From IMG/VR virus record IMGVR_UViG_3300020131_000011, positions 1 to 21,942 of that record: DNA of 21,942 bases. One strand, given 5' to 3'. The position numbers and the translations under genes are program-made. The notes beneath the pieces are model-generated. The model saw nothing but the letters and a program-made list of their open reading frames with translations. It did not search any database and was not told the origin of the DNA. Below, piece after piece: positions 21,199 to 21,942 of this stretch. Within the stretch, counting starts at the first letter, position 1. Each line of letters starts with the position of its first letter. Source of the DNA: a virus.

Positions 21199-21942
21199 AG
21201 CTTCTTCCCTTTGTGGTCGATTATCGTTAAGTCGCGACCCGGCTCTCCCTTGTCGCCCTTCAGACCATCCTTGCCATCCCGGCCTCGCTTAACTGCAAGC
21301 TGCCAATCGGAGTCACCATCACCTGGTCGAGTTTCGGTGCTGTCTGCTTTGCATATCCATAACGAGCCGTCACGAGTCACAGTTTCGTTCTTCTTGAACG
21401 TACCGTCTTTCCAGATGCCCCTGTAAACCATAACAGGGAAGTGCAACTCTTTGGTCATGCGCTTGCTCGTGGTGTTGAAGTTAAGGACCACACGGTTGTC
21501 GTCGTCCTGCGTTACTTCGATGCTCTCCAGCCCTTCAACTACCACAACCCAGCCAGCTTTCTCAATCTCTTCGACGCCGGATAGCTTATCCGTGTCACGG
21601 AAGGAGCGGACAATGCCCCCGCGATGCCGTGCGTATGTATTGCGATGGTAAGTGCGCTCTGGGTCAAGGCCGTCCAGAATTTCCAGTTGCAGCGCATCGC
21701 GCCCATCCCGACCTGCTTCCCCCTTGTCGCCCTTATCGCCTTTCTCCCCATTCTTCGGAACTGGAATTGCCTTAACAGCTTCCTCGACTAATGTATGGAT
21801 AATAGGCTCGACATCTTCGACTGTGACTGACTTGCCGTCTTCCCCGTTCTTGGGAGCTGGGATTGCTTTGATGTAATTGCCGACCAGTTCCTCCAGTGCG
21901 GGCATTACTTCTTCCATCGTCACTGACTTACCGTCCGCGCCA
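21195..21942 (-). CDS. Collagen-like phage protein, 5' end cut by right edge
   Basis: The frame stays open to the right edge, so this is the C-terminal part of a longer protein; GTG 21923 is only an internal valine codon. Two copies of a 32-residue unit, GKSVTxEDVxPxxxxLVxxxxKAIPxPKNGE, are seen, followed by collagen-type triplets (EKGDKGDKGEAGRDGRD) and, near the end, GRDGKDGLKGDKGEPGRD. Between the two triplet blocks lies a globular part with YRGIWKDGTFKKNETVTRDGSLWIC, which resembles a chitin- or carbohydrate-binding CBM5/12 strand pattern. It precedes the connector genes, so it belongs to the head region; head decoration or fibre is plausible. Confidence 0.8.
   Translation of the reverse strand, partial: GADGKSVTMEEVMPALEELVGNYIKAIPAPKNGEDGKSVTVEDVEPIIHTLVEEAVKAIPVPKNGEKGDKGDKGEAGRDGRDALQLEILDGLDPERTYHRNTYARHRGGIVRSFRDTDKLSGVEEIEKAGWVVVVEGLESIEVTQDDDNRVVLNFNTTSKRMTKELHFPVMVYRGIWKDGTFKKNETVTRDGSLWICKADSTETRPGDGDSDWQLAVKRGRDGKDGLKGDKGEPGRDLTIIDHKGKKL

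Overview
This window looks like part of a siphophage (or prophage) genome. It runs from the head-tail connector genes through the whole tail, tail-tip and lysis modules. No integrase, repressor, terminase, portal, capsid or clear host gene is visible, so lytic and temperate lifestyles cannot be told apart. A Gram-negative, probably proteobacterial, host is inferred from three things: the gene-transfer-agent (GTA) style tail-tip set (DUF2460, DUF2163, NlpC/P60 and GTA-gp15-like proteins), a heptosyltransferase-like gene, and ordinary Shine-Dalgarno use. I do not recognise the particular phage.

Layout. Positions 1-2002 hold six small plus-strand genes: the end of an unknown gene, a 48-aa membrane protein, a 95-aa unknown, a secreted glycine-rich protein with six cysteines after its signal peptide, a KGG-repeat protein and a zinc-ribbon-like protein. 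From 1999 to the right edge everything is on the minus strand, so it is transcribed right to left. The order is: collagen-like protein (cut by the edge), gp6-like connector, head-tail joining protein, a four-gene sugar-modification cassette (three glycosyltransferase-like proteins and a methyltransferase, 17741-20238), a small coiled-coil protein, HK97 gp10-like and DUF3168 tail-completion proteins, a 111-aa unknown, two proteins with the same poly-glycine start, the tail tube protein, tail chaperones G and GT made by a -1 frameshift, a 670-aa tape measure, the Dit-like DUF2460 protein, the DUF2163 hub, an NlpC/P60 peptidase, a large tip protein split into two adjacent in-frame ORFs, a tail-fibre-like protein, a putative holin, a GH19-type endolysin and an alpha/beta hydrolase. 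The plus and minus blocks meet tail to tail, with stop codons overlapping at 1999-2002.

How the genes work together. Most minus-strand genes overlap or nearly touch, which suggests one long late operon. The tail is built from tube, tape measure and chaperones. The tip (DUF2460, DUF2163, NlpC, GTA-gp15-like) carries unusual extra domains: two tandem FCCH-like repeats in the Dit-like protein, one propeller-like insertion in the first half of the tip protein and a repeated seven-blade-type propeller in the second half. These are probable receptor-contact or stability domains grafted onto a conserved scaffold.

Most worth a second look: the stop-start split of the tip protein with its two inserted propellers; the poly-glycine N-terminus shared by two otherwise unrelated virion proteins, identical in protein but different at most third codon positions; and the sugar-modification cassette inside the morphogenesis operon.
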